A stretch of 64,000 nucleotides of DNA from the NCBI RefSeq assembly GCF_901709675.1, contig NC_051088.1, forward strand, positions 372,001 through 436,000, in the 5' to 3' direction. The position numbers were made by a program, and so were the translations under genes. Below, in pieces: positions 20,780 to 31,464 of this stretch. This stretch comes from Syngnathus acus. Its lineage: Eukaryota > Chordata > Actinopteri > Syngnathiformes > Syngnathidae. The notes beneath the pieces are model-generated. The model saw only the letters and a list, made by a program, of their open reading frames with translations, searched no databases and was not told where the DNA came from. The number at the start of each line of letters is the position of its first letter. The first letter of the stretch is position 1.

Positions 20780-22372
20780 CTACATCGCGTTTTTTTTTTT
20801 CAAATTAAAAAAAACCTTTAAAAGTCAAAATAAAACTACTAAATTGAGGAAACGTGTCTAACCCAGACATGGGCAAACTACGGCCCGCGGGCCCACGGGG
20901 CCGTTTAATCCGGCCCGCCAACCCTGAATAAACTGTATTATTAAACTTTTTTTTGGGGTCATTTTGCCTGCAATGACTGCGTTTCCCCAGTAGATGGGGA
21001 ACCGCTCGCCTGCGCATTTACTACCGGAAGCCGTGTCAGAAAGCTCGGTGCACACTCACAAGTGCGTGTACGTACTCAGTAGTACGGACACGGCGCACTC
21101 GCGCTCTATTTCTATCAGTGCCGAATTTAGAGCGTGGGCTGTGACGTCAGCATTCTTGTAATTCACGCACTGAGCTTTCAGATACAGTTTTACGCTAAAG
21201 CCACCCACAAACCTTTACCTGGAATCCTTCCATTAAGATGAGTGGCCCAAGGAAAAGCAAGGTGGACACTGAGTACCGAGTGTTTAAAAAAGAGTGGACA
21301 ATTTGGCTCGACCTTCGCGACGTGACGTTCAGCCACATGAACATCAACATCAACAGATCTAGGTAAACGGACCAACACCTCAAATCTCTCCTAAGAATTG
21401 CCACAACAAATTTTACTCCAGACTAAGATGCACTAACAAAAAGGGAGACCAACAACACTGTTCCCACTGAAAATGAAGGGGAGGCTCTCAAGTTTGTTGT
21501 AAAAAAATGCATTTTGAATATGATTTGTACAAATGGCAGGGATTGAAACTAGCGAACATTCTCATTTTCAAACAATGCAGGATGCTCAAGGACATTGATG
21601 CACCACCTGTTTGCGACTAATCTTAACCTGTAAAGTTCTTAAGGCTTACTTTAAGGAAGTGTTTCCCGTTTCCTCACCTCTGTCACCAGGTGTTTGTGAG
21701 TTAAAACTCTGCTCTGATTTTCAGATACCCCTCACCGTGTTGCCGATTTGATTATTTTATTTGGATGTATTCTTTCACCGATTCTTCAAGATGATATATT
21801 TGGTCGGAATGTTTGCTGTTTGATGTGATTTTGCCTCATAAAATAAACATCTTAGGACATAATCTGACCTGCAGGCGCTGAAGTGATGGAGACTGTTATT
21901 CATAATAACAGTGTCGTATTTTATGAGAATCACTGATAGCAGTTTTTTGGTGAAATGTTTTTAATGCTGTTAATAAATGCATTTGTTTTCAAAAGGCTTT
22001 TTTTGAATATCCATGCTTTACTACCTACTAAAGGCCAAAACCTTTTATGCAATGACCTTTACACACAAACACTACATCCATCTTCTCCTGGTTCGGCCCC
22101 CGGTCCAAATTTAGAACCCAATTCGGCCCGCAAGTCAAAAAGTTAGCCCACCCCTGGTTTAACCTCTAGGACAATGTAGTATTGCTCCAAATGTTCGTTT
22201 TCATTCCTTTAGAAGTCCGTTTTCGCGTGTTAGCACAATCGCGAATTAGCATTTTTCCAATAACTCGTTAGCCTGCCCAGTACTTCTTGTTGGTGACCGT
22301 ACTTCGCGGATTTCACTTATTGCGGGTGGTTTTTGGAACCAATTATCTGCGATAAATGAGGGATTACTGTAT
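20780..22372. mobile_element. Remnant of a repeat interrupted by a hAT element
   Basis: The flanks of the hAT element at 20864-22156 match the interior of the element at 61616-62642: AAAAGTCAAAATA and AACTTCTAAATTGAGGAA-like sequence on the left, and GACAATGTAGTATTGCTCC through AACTCGTTAGCCTGCCCAGT on the right. The right side ends near 22372 in TGAGGGATTACTGTA, the inverse of the CAGTAATCCCTC motif near 61871. It has no coding frame. Confidence 0.55.
20864..22156 (+). mobile_element. Non-autonomous hAT element (1.29 kb)
   Basis: The ends are CAGACATGGGCAAACTACGG and, in reverse complement, CAGGGGTGGGCTAACTTTTT. The flanking 8-mers GTCTAACC and GTTTAACC differ at one base. The related sequence at 62446-62453 has a single GTCTAACC with no insert, so this is a verified empty site. 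The interior contains short matches to a hAT-type transposase region but no open frame. The partial copy at 52269-53303 is the same family in reverse. Confidence 0.8.
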
Positions 22373-22723
22373 TTGGACATGATATTTCCACCAGTGACAA
22401 TACAATTAATCACCATTCCAGACACTAGGTGACAACCGAACTTGACAAACAAAGCCTGGAAACAATATGCATTACAATGCTTGTCTCCCTCCTGTAACGT
22501 AGACAACCTGTGATGGGGAAAAAAAAGCATGAAGCTAAATTGGCGGGCCAATTTGTCATAACTCCCCCCGCCCCCCTTTCACCTTTGAACCAGTTTTGTC
22601 CCGATTCTCAGTACTCACAAGGACAGTGAAACCAGTAAATTGAAACTCAAATTAATATACAGTAGCAGAACAATGAGTCAGAAAAAAGCCACAAAAAAGG
22701 TCTCAAACAAGTATTCACAATTG

Positions 22724-23053
22724 ACAGTGAGGTGGCGCACTGGTTAGCACATCGGCCTCACAATTCAGAGGGTTTATTCCACCTCCGGACTCACTGTGTG
22801 GAGTTTGCATGTTCTCCCTGTGTGGGTTTTCCCCGGGAACTCCAGTTTTCTCCCGCATCCCAAACACATGCTTGTTAGGCCGATTGAGCACTCCAAATTG
22901 CCCATAAGTGTGAGTGCGTGTGCAAATGGTTGTTCGTCTCTGTGTGTCCTGCGATTGACTGGCAACCCATTCAGGGTGTCCCCCGCCTACTGACCAATGA
23001 CTGCTGCTCTAGCATGTGGGGAGAAGCGGTACGGACGGACGGGCAGATGGATT
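22724..23053 (+). mobile_element. tRNA-derived SINE with (GGAC/GGAT) tail
   Basis: The head AGTGAGGTGGCGCACTGGTT followed by AGCACATCGGCCTCACAATT resembles a Pol III A box (TGGCGCACTGG). A degraded B box (GGTTTATTCCACC) follows about 45 bp later. The body has GTTTGCATGTTCTCCCTGTG and AGGCCGATTGAGCACTCCAA, and the tail is GGACGGACGGGCAGATGG. Further copies of the family are at 43391, 44381 and 45627. Confidence 0.75.
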
Positions 23054-23438
23054 ATCTCACCTAAGAGTAATTGAGATCAAATTCATTTGAATGTACCCAG
23101 CGCTGTAATTACCATGTTTTGGTCACAAGCTTTCACATTTTGACTCATTAAAATGTGAATGAAATAAACATGGTCAACAGTAAGGATTGTTCTCAAACAC
23201 AATGTACAGGGGGTCCTCCGTTTACCGTGTCGATCCGTTCCTACGCGTCAATGTAAACCGATTAGATTAGCTACCACTTTTGTTCATGTGAGCAGTCCAC
23301 TTTGCACCCATTTGTTTATGTGCAAACCTAAAGTAAACCAGGCTCTTACTGTTCCATACACTGAATGTAGTCTATATATTTACACTATATTTAGTGTTCT
23401 ATGCACCTCTAATTAACATGAACTTTCTTTTACTTCAG

Positions 23439-23603
23439 ATATTTGGCATCCTCAAGGTTCCTTTCCAGGACCGTAGTGGAGGAGAGGGGCCTCTGCTCCG
23501 TCTGGAGGAGTTGGCTGACCAAAAGAACGCTCCATACCAGTACATGTTCCGACTCTGCTACCGTGTCCTGCGACATTCCCAGGAGGACTACCGCAAGAAC
23601 CAG
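23439..23603 (+). CDS. itpr3: itpr3 exon A: IP3-binding core, ligand-contact exon
   Basis: This 165-bp exon (55 codons, phase 0 at both ends) runs from a TACTTCAG acceptor to a CAG/GTAAAA donor. The protein starts IFGILKVPF and ends [10 protein letters not shown], matching inositol trisphosphate receptors. The subunits form the tetrameric calcium-release channel of the endoplasmic reticulum. The Tyr-Arg-Lys in YRKNQ corresponds to residues 567-569 of the type 1 receptor, which contact IP3, and all three are intact. The type 3 paralog is favoured by [16 protein letters not shown] here and by exons B and C. The next exon is 22.3 kb away. The preceding exon was not found in the window. Start and stop codons lie outside. 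Confidence 0.95.
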
Positions 23604-24721
23604 GTAAAAGAAGTCGGGAGTATCTTGTGAGTCGAATGAAGTGTTTTCAACTGTTAAACTGTCAACTAAGATAGCATTTAGAAATCAATACAACCACCAG
23701 ATTGTCTGGCGATGTGTGAACCCCTTGCTGTCAGAGCATGAATCAACTCCAAGTAACCCGTAATGTGTAGTCAATCTCGTGTACAAATATGTGTATATTG
23801 AAAAACAGTGTGCGCGCGGGTGCGTGCGTGTGTGTGTTTGAGTGTAATAATTTCTTTCATCCCAAAAAGGGGGATGCTGCAAGCAAAAAGGTTTGGACAT
23901 CACTGGTATAATATAAGCCAAATACTTGAAACTAAATAATTTTTACTGGCAGATGCACTAATCAGCACCCCATTGCATTATGGGAAAAAAATGCTGTTTG
24001 CAGCATTTAGCTTCAAGTCCGCTCAAACATTATTTGGGAGTATGTGCGAATGAATTTATAAGTACGTTCAAATATACTTGCGAGTTCGTTTCAACATATT
24101 TAAATTACTGCTGTCAAGTGATTACCAAAAATAATCTAGTTAATTACAGGATTTATAATTATTTAATCGAACTAATTGCATATCTGATAGAGATAGAGAA
24201 GAGAGAGACTGGCTTGTGGCAAGTCAATGTTGCAACTCAGCAAGATTGCCCAACTCGCTTGAAATTTATATTTGACTAACTCAAAATAAAGATTTTGAAT
24301 TCTAGGACATTACAAAATTGTAGTGCATGACTAATCAGTTGAATACATCAAGAAGTGTAACAGATTGGACTGGGCAACCAAGTGCAGAGCGTTTTAAAAA
24401 AAAAACTTGCACCACAGCTGAAATAGGTGTGTTGATTGATGACTTGTTGGTTCATGTCGGCTTCAAACTGCACTTTAGTGAATGATGCCTTCCTTCTACT
24501 ACCATGATGTGAAACATAATGTTTAATTATGATTACATACGTATTTGTGTTGCTGTGATATTTTACCTTAGAAAACAGTTCTTGCATATTCTTTATCCAG
24601 TGTTCTCCTGCCATGAAAATTGACCTTAGCAAAACAGTTCTTGTATATTGCTATTCTTTATCCAGTGTTCTCCTGTCATATGTCTCGTAAAACCCAAAGT
24701 GGGTCCACACTTTCGAGTAGA
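23604..24721 (+). other. itpr3 intron, first part
   Basis: The intron opens with a consensus donor. There is a short GT/GC-rich microsatellite near 23808-23840. Otherwise the sequence is AT-rich with no repeat family or RNA gene that I can name up to the TIR element at 24722. Confidence 0.6.
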
Positions 24722-25527
24722 TACCGTGTTTTTCCATGCATAATACGCACCCAAATTTTGACTCTTACTTAAGTCCGTAAACGTAAAATTATTTCAGAAA
24801 AAAGATCATCTTTGGGAACAACCGGATGTTATTCTGCCGGTCAGTATCACTGCGCATGCGCTAGCAAACCCGATAGCGAAGAAATGTTTCGGATTTGTGT
24901 AGGGTACATTGTGACAGCAAACGAGCAGGTGATCGAGCAAGCGTCTGATACGAGAGCATTGTGTTCGTATGGAGCGTGTTTGAAGTGAACAGCAGAGAAG
25001 AAAGGAACAAGGCAAAGTGTTGTGAAATAAAATATTACCTGTAATACGCATTTTGTTATTTGCTGATTGAAACTGTTAATTAAACTGTGAATTGAAACTA
25101 ATAAGTAGAGAACTGAACTCTCGCTCTTTATATAGCTGACGTGTCTTGCGCTTGCGCATCCGTTCTGCGCATACTGTAATGGCGGCCTCCATATGATATC
25201 CGGTCTGCGATGGAGATTAAAAACCAAACAATATTTGACAATAACACACCATCAAGGATTGCACCATCGCATCAAACGATGTGTCGTCAATTATGAATTT
25301 TACTGACTAAGTGTTTTAGGGTTAGGGTTAGGGTTAGGGTTAACGCGATGGCAGGATGGCTGAATGCGATGCGCGATTGACAACAAACAAGAAGAAAGGT
25401 GTGATTTCAAGTTTTATTTCGAGGGAGATTTTCTTCAAAAATTGTTGTACCCATGCATAATGCGCACCCCAGATTTTAGGATAATAAATTAGTTAAATTT
25501 TGGCATTATGCATGGAAAAATACGGTA
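24722..25527 (-). mobile_element. ~0.8 kb TIR element, copy 2
   Basis: The ends are TACCGTGTTTTTCCATGCAT and, in reverse, TACCGTATTTTTCCATGCAT. The interior is the reverse complement of the copy at 14374-15214, including its TATA-like box (TTTATATAG near 25131). It differs mainly by a telomeric insertion at 25316-25342, and it lacks the extra terminal motif of copy 1 near 15150. It does not encode a protein. Confidence 0.7.
25316..25342 (+). repeat. Interstitial telomeric repeat, four TTAGGG
   Basis: Four perfect TTAGGG units (25316-25339) followed by TTA lie within the TIR element. At the same place the sister copy (near 14555) has only a short sequence between its ACTAAGTG and CAGGATGG equivalents. 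The array was therefore gained in this copy after the two separated. It is far too short to be a chromosome end. Confidence 0.9.
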
Positions 25528-26109
25528 CTTGCGGGTGGGTCTTTGATTTGTTTTTCGTTGTAGTTTGTATTTTGCGCCATTCGTGCATCTTCGTTAACTG
25601 ACTTCACCGGCTGCTGTTTACGCCTACTTTACCCTCATTTACGGGATTAGTGCCCCCACAAACAGGACAGGAGAGATCAAGTACTGATGGTGACAATGGG
25701 GTAAATCCCTAATATGCGTTGTATTAAAAAATAAATCAATGTTTGCCGTCAGTGTATTGATTATTTATTGAGACAGAGAGAACAACAATTTATTGGAATA
25801 TAAATTCTTCATCCCACCCTTAGTTACAATGTATTTGTCAGAAGAAAGTTTATTTATCTAGTTTCCTGTTGTTTAGCAAGCAACACTGAAAAGGGTAGGG
25901 ATCCCTTACAGTGCAGTTCTTACAGACCAATACATATTCTAAACTGTGATTATGAAATACTCACACAAATATTGGCTCCCAGAATTTATATCATTTTGGC
26001 AGATGTTATTAATAGTGACCAAACTGATTTTTTTTACCAGGCAGACAACCATATTATAACATGCATTGGTTGCTTATTATTTTGTGCACACCAAAAGGCA
26101 GAAAAATGT
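25528..26109 (+). other. itpr3 intron, nothing recognised
   Basis: AT-rich sequence without a gene, RNA or repeat family that I can name. Confidence 0.5.
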
Positions 26110-26260
26110 CAGATACAGAACCTGTCATTTCCTTAGACAGCGAAGAAGCTTTTGACCGTGTTGAATGGCAATACATTTTGCCATTCTAAAGAGATTTTAA
26201 TTTGGTCCTCGGTTTTCGAAATTGATCAAGACACTATACCGGTCTCCTGTAGCTGCAGTT
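26110..26260 (+). pseudogene. L1-group LINE reverse transcriptase fragment
   Basis: A short plus-strand stretch translates as VISLDSEEAFDRVEWQYIL, the reverse transcriptase motif A region of L1-type elements with the catalytic aspartates around it. Stops follow at once. It may belong to the same original L1 as the pieces at 31030-31464 and 34749-36200, separated by a later LINE insertion at 27658-30925, but this is inference. Confidence 0.5.
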
Positions 26261-26299
26261 GTCAAACACGCACTTTTTATCAAAGTGCCACCGGCTTCC

Positions 26300-27551
26300 C
26301 ATCAAAGGGTTCGACAAGCCGGGGGTGAAGGGACTCGTCCGTATGCTAACCACCAGAGTTAAATTAATTCTACCGGAATCAATCTAATTTCTTTACGACG
26401 CCAATCCCTCTCAAGTCATCCGACGCGCGAGCCGAGTAACTCAATTCGAGGCAAGTCGTCGAAATGACCGCGCCATAATGATTGCTCCCTTCGGTTGTTT
26501 GATGCTTTTGTTATGTTACGGATATTTTTAGATGTCTTTGTTAAGACCTCAAGGATTCGTTAATTTACTAGAGCGCCCTCGCCCTAGCTGAGCTCAAGAT
26601 AACTACTTCGAACCAGATCTGACAATTCCTGATGTTAAGGATTAAAGCTGTCTTCACTTTAAAAAGAATTGAACGGATTTAAAGAATGACTATGATAGGG
26701 AAATAAAGACATTTTAAAGTTGTAATTACCGCATATAAAACCATGCTCAACATAGTTAATACGAAATAATCGATACCGAATTAAGGCTTAAGAAGAGATT
26801 TAATGAATAAGCAAGAAAAATAATTACAAGTCGAAAAAACAAAATAACAAGACTCACCCACTCAGAACAAAAGAGGAGACTAAAGGTCTAAAATCCTATT
26901 TGGTTGAACAAGTCGAGTGATCGGCTCTCCTTTGTTCCAAAATCCGAATTCTGTTTAAAAAAGAGGAAAGGTCTGGCCGTGAGGAGCATAGCCAAAAAAG
27001 TAAAATTGGCGTCTTCCCGTTTCTGCCCGGAGCGGCTGTCTCCTCTGCCTTCCTCTAAGCTTAAAATTTGACAAAGTCCAATTCGAAGACTCTGGAAATT
27101 CATCTTAGTAGATTTTGGTTCAATCTCAAAAAGAATGAAAAATCCATCTTCGTTCTTTTACTCCGGGCAGCGTCACGGCCATCGCCCTGACCAGGAAGAA
27201 GCGCACCCGCTCTGTGTCCGGGCAACATATTTATAGGCTTCTGGCATTACCTCATCGTAATACGTAGGTGCACCACGGTTGTCTTGGCAACCTTGCTTCA
27301 AGCAGCAACCACTGCGCCTGACCACAGTCCGTCACCGGATGCAGATGTTTCCTGTTTTGCTCGTTCTTCAACTTAATACATTCAGGTATGGATGGAACAC
27401 CAATGTTAAATACAGGTTGGACAAAACATTGCAACATGAATCACATATATCTTGTCTAATAAAGATCAATCTCAACACATAATAGTACTTAACACAATAA
27501 TGGGTTCCTCCAACTTAAACACATATATTGATATTGCTCAAGCTGTTACAT
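26300..27551 (-). repeat. Possible long LTR of a retrovirus-like element
   Basis: On the minus strand the sequence starts TGTAACAGCTTGAGC (from 27551) and has a CCTATAAATATG promoter-like box near 27230. It reaches TGGCGTCG near 26404, which resembles a lysine-tRNA-type primer binding site. No retroviral gene is recognisable nearby. If real, this would be one long LTR plus leader. The evidence is layout only and an unrelated origin is possible. Confidence 0.25.
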
Positions 27552-27733
27552 CTTAAAATTATGGCATAGCAAACTCTTATTCCAAAATTGTGCGTTGTTA
27601 CGTGTTTGAACAGGTCGTGTCCTCCCAATTGCTAACAATTTAATTTATTAGATTTGTTAAGATTCAAGATTCAAGAGTTTTTATTCGCCACGTTTGAGCG
27701 TGCCAAACAAGGAATTTGACTTCGGTAAAACAC

Positions 27734-27829
27734 TTTAGACTTGACTTTAGACTTTAGACAGAACTTTATTGTCATTTTGTCAACACTAGGTGTGTACAAA
27801 ACGAAATTTCGTTGCATACGGCTTTCAGC
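27734..27829 (-). mobile_element. Severely 5'-truncated LINE tail inserted in the L2-type 3' UTR
   Basis: This 96-bp segment is absent from the sister LINE (near 49940). It is flanked by AAAACAC at 27727-27733 and again at 27830-27836, a 7-bp target duplication. On the minus strand it has an ACGAAATTTCGTT-type palindrome, ACAATAAAGTTCTGTCTAAA and a TCTAAAG-repeat tail, as in LINE 3' ends. Confidence 0.7.
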
Positions 27830-27995
27830 AAAACACACCCTCTGTTCAACATTTAGGTGACGAACAACACTCAGGACATGTGAATAATGGCAAAAACAGT
27901 GTAGACAAATTCAAAAAGGTGTGAAGAGCAGGATGTTATTGCACAGTAATGACTCTGAGACTCTATGAGTGGTGTGAGTTCATCAGAGCAACAGC

Positions 27996-29486
27996 CTAGG
28001 GGAAGAAGCTGTCTCTGTGTCTGCTGGTTTTGGCGTACCGAGCTCTATAACGCCGTCCGGAGGGGAGTAGTTCAAACAGACTGCAACCTGGGGGAGAAGG
28101 GTCTGTAGAGATGTTCCTTGCACGTTTCCTGGTCCTGGACAGGTACAAGTCTTGGATAGATGGGAGGTTGATTCCAATGATCTTTTCTGCAGTCCTGATT
28201 GTCCGTTGCAATCTGTGCTTGTCTTGTTTGGAGGCTGATCCAAACCAGACAGTGATGGAGGTGCAGAGGACAGACTGGATGATGGCAGTGTAGAAGGTCT
28301 TCAGAAGCTCTCGCGGCAGGTTGAACTTCTTGAGCTGTCTCAGGAAGTACAGCCTCTGCTGGGCCTTCTTCCGGACAGAGTCTATGTGGCCGGTCCATTT
28401 CAGGTCCCGAGAGATTGTGGTTCCCAGGAACTTGAAGGTGTCTGTGGAGGGAATAGTATTACTGCGGATAGTGAGGGGTAAAAGTGGTGAAGGGTCTCGC
28501 CTGAAATCCACTGTCATCTCCACGGTCTTGAGCGGGTTCAGCTCCAGATGGTTTTGGCTGCACCAGTGGACCAGCCATTCCACCTCCTGTCTGTACGCAG
28601 TCTCATCACCGTCCTGGATCAGTCCGATGAGAGTGGTGTCGTCTGCATACTTCAGGAGCTTCACAGGAGAGTCACCTGAGGAGAAATCATTGGTGTAGAG
28701 AGAGAAGAGCAGTGGGGAGAGGACGCACCCCTGAAGGGCTCCAGTATTGGTGGTCCGGGTGTCAGATGTGATGCCCCCCAGCCTCACACGCTGTCTCCTG
28801 TTGGTCTGGAAGCTGGTGATCCACTGACAGGTGGAGGCAGGCACCGCAAGCTGGATGAGCTTCTGTTGGAGGATGTCAGGAGCGATGGTGTTGAACGCCG
28901 AGCTGAAGTCCACGAACAGAATCCTGGCGTACGTTCCTGGGGTGTCCAGGTGGTGCAGGATGTAGTGCAGTCCCATGTTGACCGCATCATCCACTGACCT
29001 GTTTGCCCGGTAGGCAAACTGGAGGGGGTCAAGCAGGGGACCCGTGACCTCCTTCAGGTGGTTCAGCACTAACCTCTCGAAAGATTTCATGACCACAGAT
29101 GTCAGTGCGACGGGTCTATAGTCATTCAAACCTGTGATGGCGGGCTTCTTGGCCACTGGAACGATGGTGGAGCGCTTGAAGCACGAGGGCACCTCACAAA
29201 GCTCCAGAGAACGGTTGAAGATCCGTGCAAAGGTGGGCGCCAGCTGCTCAGCGCAGACTTTCAAGCAGGAAGGTGACACGCCGTCTGGGCCCGGTGCCTT
29301 CCTGGTCTTTTGTCTCCGGAACATCTGGCGCACTTCCTCCTCGCGGACCTTTGAGTGCGGGCGCGGCCTCTGCAAGAGAGAGAGTGGGTGACAACGATGA
29401 TAGAGGTGTGGACAGAGCAGTTGTGGGGAGAGGTGAGTATGTAGATTGTGCTGCAGGAAGTCCCGTTGTGTGGGAGGACCGATCAA
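27996..29486 (-). pseudogene. L2-type LINE reverse transcriptase domain (copy 1)
   Basis: An open frame of 496 codons. After an out-of-frame N-terminus (to about residue 48) it reads the reverse transcriptase: KAPGPDGVSPSCLK, VPVAKKPAITGLNDYRPVAL, motif A FVDFSSAFNTI, GCVLSPLLFSLYTND, and the catalytic LLKYADDTTLIGLI. It ends with the conserved LINE tail LFELLPSGRRYRAR and RDSFFP. The catalytic aspartates are present. The protein would copy the element's RNA at a nicked target. It is separated from the endonuclease frame by a frameshift near 29490, so the complete ORF2 cannot be made. Confidence 0.85.
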
Positions 29487-29504
29487 ACCTGCAGTAGAAC
29501 TTGT

Positions 29505-30925
29505 TTAGCTGGTTAGCAAGCCTTGGGCTCTCCACAGGACGGGGGGGGGTCGTTTCTTGTAGCCCGTGATGCTCTGCAGACCTTTCCACACTGTTGAGGG
29601 ATCAGGATTGGCAGAGAGGTGTCTCTTCAGGTTCTCCCCGTAACACCTCCTGGCTTTCCTGACCTCTCGGTTCAGTGTGTTTCTGGTCTGCCTGAACAGG
29701 TCGCGGTCGCCGCTCCTGTAGGCCTCCTCCTTGACTTTGCGCAGCCTCCTGAGGTTCGGTGTAAACCAAGGTTTGTCGTTGTTGTACGTGCAGAAGGTCT
29801 TAGTCTGCACACAGAGATCCTCACAAAAACTGATGTATGATGTGACAGTGTCAGTGAGTTCATGCAAGTCTGAAGTTGCAGCTTCGAAAGCTCCCCAATC
29901 GGTGCAGTCAAAGCAGGCTTGGAGGTCCTGCCTTGACTCCACTGTCCACTTCCTCACAGTCCTCACCACAGGCTTAGAAGTTTTTAGTTTCTGCCTGTAG
30001 GCCGGGATCAGATGAACTAGACAGTGGTCCGAGAGTCCTAAAGCTGCACGAGCCGCAGAGTGGTATGCATCCTTGATCACGATGTAGCAGTGGTCCAGAG
30101 TCTGTGCCCCTTTGGTGGGACACGTTACGTGCTGTCTGTATCTGGGGAGTTCGTGTGCGAGGTTCGCCCTGTTAAGATCACCCAGAACAATGATTAGTGA
30201 GTTTGGTAGAAGTTTCTCCATGTCTGTTACCTGGTCAGCCAGCATCTGCGTGGCTTCACTCGCACGTGCGTGTGGTGGGATCCCGTGGTGAATAGAACGG
30301 CCGGCAGTTTATGAAAAGTGTTTCTAGGAGAGGGCTGCAAAACTCTTTCAACACCGTGACATCAGTACACCAACGTTCATTAATGTAGAAACAGACCACC
30401 TCCCTTTGATTTTCAGGAGAGCTCCGCGCTGCGATCTGCTCGCGTTAGCCTGAACCCGGCTAGCTCCACGGCGTGGTGGGGGGTTCGTTCGCTGAGCCAC
30501 GTTTCCACAAAGCACAGCGCGGCGGATCTGCTGAAGTCCGTGTTCCTTGAAGTGAGGAGCAGCAGTTCGTCCATCTTGTTCGCCAGGGAGCGGACATTCG
30601 CCAGATGAATTGACGATAGGGCAGAACGGAACTCTCTCTGCCTCAGCCTTACGAGTGCTCCGGGTCGTTTTCCACGCCGCCGTCGTCGCGCTAGCTTGTA
30701 CAGCACCGCCGCTCCGGCTAGAATCTCAGACAAACAGTCTGAATTGGAGAGAACAGGAGAGAAAATACCAGAAGAAGACTGTCCGATGTTTAACAGCGCT
30801 TCTCTGGTAAAAGTGATCCGGGATGGACAGCAGAGGACACAGAAAACACACAAAATAAGACAAAAAAACGAGAGCGACTCACCGTGGCTGCCATCCGCGG
30901 CGCCATCATATGACGTAATTTCCAT
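29505..30925 (-). pseudogene. L2-type LINE endonuclease and linker (copy 1)
   Basis: Two open pieces cover the first half of ORF2. Positions 30925-30413 start MEITSYDGAADGSHGE and include an ARRRRRGKRPG basic part, HLANVRSLANKMDEL and ALCFVETWL, the endonuclease start with its catalytic glutamate. Positions 30245-29505 hold the endonuclease end (IIVLGDLNRANL, TLDHCY, LGLSDHCLVHLIP) and a linker with [15 protein letters not shown]. The join between the two at about 30250-30410 is out of frame, and the middle of the endonuclease cannot be read cleanly. Confidence 0.75.
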
Positions 30926-31029
30926 CAGGTCACCCCTATGTCAAGCTTTAACACCATCTCCTGGTGAAATTTTGAACTACTACATGTTTTGGGATAGCCA
31001 ATGTACCTGGGCCAAATTCAATACCTAAT

Positions 31030-31464
31030 TTTACACCATCTCGTACCACCATGCCACTTGACAAGTGCGGATGAATAATTCAACGTCAGATTATTCAAAC
31101 TGTACAGAGGATGTAGACAGGGCTGTTGTCTGTCTTCTTATCTTTTCGACTTGGCAATTGAACCATTGGCAATAGCTCTCAGAGGGGATAACATGATTGC
31201 TGGAATTTCTCGAGAGGGAATCACTCACAATGTTTCCCTCTCTGCAGACGATTTATTGCTGTATATTTCCAATCTGTCTGTGTCCGTACCTCGGCTGCTC
31301 GAAGTACTTAATGAATTTGGCAATTTATCAGGATACAAATTAAATTATCCAAAGAGCTGTTCCCAATCAACAACATTGTTTAAGACTTCTCTGTTTATCC
31401 CTTTAAGGTGGAAAAAGATTCATTTAAATACTTGGGTATTGTCACCCGCACAATGCATGGATTA
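31030..31464 (+). pseudogene. L1-group LINE reverse transcriptase, part 1
   Basis: The plus strand reads FKLYRGCRQGCCLSSYLF, DLAIEPLAIALRGD, then SLSADDLLLYISNLS, and LSGYKLNYPKS, a typical L1-type reverse transcriptase order. The usual aromatic residue before ADD is serine, so the active site is altered. It is cut at 31464 by the Rex3 insertion and resumes at 34749 (the target duplication includes 31453-31464). Confidence 0.75.

Larger units (their letters stand above)
27658..30925 (-). mobile_element. Nearly full-length L2/CR1-group LINE, copy 1
   Basis: The element runs on the minus strand from an ORF2 start near 30925 to a 3' tail of AAGATTC-type 7-bp units (GATTCAAGATTCAAGAG near 27660 on the plus strand). 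ORF2 contains an endonuclease and a reverse transcriptase and is broken by a few frameshifts. The 3' untranslated region includes a 96-bp insertion of another LINE tail. A second copy of the same family at 49870-52268 is closely similar, so the family was recently active. L2 or CR1/Rex1-type classification is from motif memory only. Confidence 0.8.

Noticed and set aside
25316-25342. Chromosome end
   Set aside because: Only four TTAGGG units, inside a transposon, with the host gene continuing on both sides.
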